A DNA stretch of 64,000 nt from CAYJBH01 sp964368625. Its GTDB lineage: Bacteria; Bacillota; Clostridia; Oscillospirales; Ruminococcaceae. Below the pieces are notes generated by a model. The model saw only the letters and a list, made by a program, of their open reading frames with translations, searched no databases and had not been told where the DNA came from. The stretch covers positions 1 through 64,000 of the forward strand of contig CAYJBH010000001.1 in the NCBI GenBank assembly GCA_964368625.1, written 5' to 3'. The position numbers and the translations under genes were made by a program. Below are positions 63,134 through 64,000 of this stretch, piece by piece; position 1 is the stretch's first letter, and each line of letters opens with the position of its first letter.

Positions 63134-63928
63134 ATGGCTCAATTCGCAACATTATACAGCAGCTCTTCAGGTAACAGTGCATACATAAAGAGCGGTAAAA
63201 ATGCATTATTAATAGATTGTGGCAAGAACTGTAAAACCACCATTAATGCCTTATATTCTCATTCTATTGCAGTATCTGAAATAGACGGTATACTTATCAC
63301 CCATGAGCATCGTGATCATATTTCCGGACTTACAGTATTACTAAAACACTATTCACTCCCTGTATTTGGCTCAGCAGAAACACTAGGTTACCTTGTTAAA
63401 GAAAACCTAGTACCAAAAAGTGCCAACCTTAACCCAATACCACACAGTACACCTATGAACATAGGCGATTTTGAGGTAACTGCATTTAAAGTTAGCCACG
63501 ACAGCCTATGTGCATTTGGATATCAAGTTAAAACACCATGCCGCAAAAAAGTAGGCTATTTCACCGACAGTGGTTTCGTTCATCCGGATGTTTTAAACAT
63601 GCTTACCGATTGTCATCTAGTAGCTATTGAATCAAACTATGATGAACATTTGTTACAAACAGGTCAATACCCAGTCTTCTTAAAAAAAAGAATATCCGGC
63701 AAAACCGGACATCTTTGCAATTCCGACTGTGCCGAAGCAGTTGCACAGTTAGTTAAAAGAGGTGTTAAAAACTTTGCCCTTTGTCATCTAAGCAAGGAAA
63801 ATAACCATCCCACCAGAGTAAAATACGCTTTAGCGCACAGTTTCGCCGCACACGGAATTATACCGAACAATGAACTAACAATTAAAGTCGCCCCGAGCGA
63901 AACATCACTTTCTGTTATGGAGTTTTAA
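63134..63928 (+). CDS. MBL-fold metallohydrolase (WalJ/YycJ-like)
   Basis: This metallo-beta-lactamase-fold hydrolase starts ATLYSSSSGNSAYIKSGKNALLIDCG, typical of the YycJ/WalJ family. It has the metal motif THEHRDHISG and ligands in FKVSHD, FTDSG and CHLSKENN. WalJ proteins are linked to DNA repair and cell-wall control in Firmicutes. The start at 63134 (264 residues) is preferred because the sequence before it is unlike the family; an ATG at 63089 is possible but has no ribosome site. The next gene, rlmH, follows by one base, a usual pairing. Confidence 0.88.
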   Translation: MAQFATLYSSSSGNSAYIKSGKNALLIDCGKNCKTTINALYSHSIAVSEIDGILITHEHRDHISGLTVLLKHYSLPVFGSAETLGYLVKENLVPKSANLNPIPHSTPMNIGDFEVTAFKVSHDSLCAFGYQVKTPCRKKVGYFTDSGFVHPDVLNMLTDCHLVAIESNYDEHLLQTGQYPVFLKKRISGKTGHLCNSDCAEAVAQLVKRGVKNFALCHLSKENNHPTRVKYALAHSFAAHGIIPNNELTIKVAPSETSLSVMEF

Positions 63929-63929
63929 T

Positions 63930-64000
63930 ATGCAGGCAATTTCAATTTTATCGGTGGGCAAACTTTCACAAAAATACTGGAAAGATGCCTGTTTAGAATA
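63930..64000 (+). CDS. rlmH: 23S rRNA pseudouridine-1915 N3-methyltransferase RlmH, 5' part
   Basis: From ATG at 63930 the first 23 codons read QAISILSVGKLSQKYWKDAC after Met, matching the RlmH start (IxxVGKLKEKYxKDA). The gene runs off the window. RlmH methylates pseudouridine 1915 in helix 69. Its place right after a YycJ-like gene is common in Firmicutes, which supports the call despite the short segment. Confidence 0.85.
   Translation, partial: MQAISILSVGKLSQKYWKDACLE

Noticed and set aside
1..64000. CRISPR arrays, insertion sequences, phage genes
   Set aside because: No regularly spaced repeats, transposase or integrase motifs, or phage structural genes were found on either strand.

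Overview
The window looks like a chromosomal segment from a spore-forming, Gram-positive bacterium of the class Clostridia, possibly an Oscillospirales/Ruminococcaceae-type gut organism. This is inferred from gene content, not from a database match. The supporting genes are sporulation sigma factor SigG, a division and cell-wall (dcw) cluster with SpoVD/SpoVE-like members, a type III glutamine synthetase, LL-diaminopimelate aminotransferase, an ANTAR regulator beside glnA, and a dockerin-bearing secreted protease. Promoters are of the TTGACA/TATAAT type, G+C looks moderate to low, and several genes start at TTG or GTG. A run of ten N at 19803-19812 marks an assembly gap, so linkage across it is not proven.

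Layout. 1-1710: the 5' part of a secreted leucine-rich-repeat protein (running off the left edge), a noncoding stretch, and tRNA-Ser(UGA). 1711-10680 (minus): an operon carA, a carB-dapF fusion, pyrG, dapL and a PP-loop sugar amidotransferase, joining glutamine-dependent pyrimidine synthesis to diaminopimelate synthesis. 10794-14100 (minus): purA, glnA and an ANTAR regulator. 14325-19304 (plus): asnA, glnN and an Amt-PII fusion. 19405-24568: a decayed KDPG aldolase gene, the assembly gap, an M6 protease with dockerin, and a cytoplasmic alpha-amylase. 24653-29844 (plus): rplS, lepB, rbgA, rnhB, yraN, thrC and a phosphoesterase. 29851-32276 (minus): sigG and a penicillin-binding protein. 32531-41806: a sugar-uptake locus with a binding protein, two permeases, a YesN/YesM-type two-component system, and two related agarase-like putative hydrolases at its ends. 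41884-46055: a cNMP-binding/DUF2225 protein, CheV, a DivIVA-like coiled-coil protein and a nucleoside phosphorylase. 46171-60179 (minus): the dcw cluster from mraZ to ftsZ. 60277-64000 (plus): a cation/proton antiporter, a second murA, a WalJ-like hydrolase and the start of rlmH.

The most interesting signal is a nitrogen-control circuit at 10794-17611. Three leaders (purA, asnA-glnN, amt) each hold a hairpin with a six-base loop of the form A-A-A-G-R-C. In each, the 3' arm of that hairpin overlaps the 5' arm of an intrinsic terminator. This is what ANTAR-protein antitermination would need, and the ANTAR gene lies in the same purA-glnA unit. That gene appears to start at a rare AUA codon.

Genes also connect across the window. 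DapL and DapF would make the meso-diaminopimelate that MurE (with a DNPR motif) adds to peptidoglycan. Ammonium taken up by Amt would feed GlnN, GlnA and AsnA, and glutamine would feed CarA and PyrG. The dcw promoter is followed by three 10-base repeats that look like MraZ boxes, and a 42-residue small ORF sits between mraZ and rsmH.
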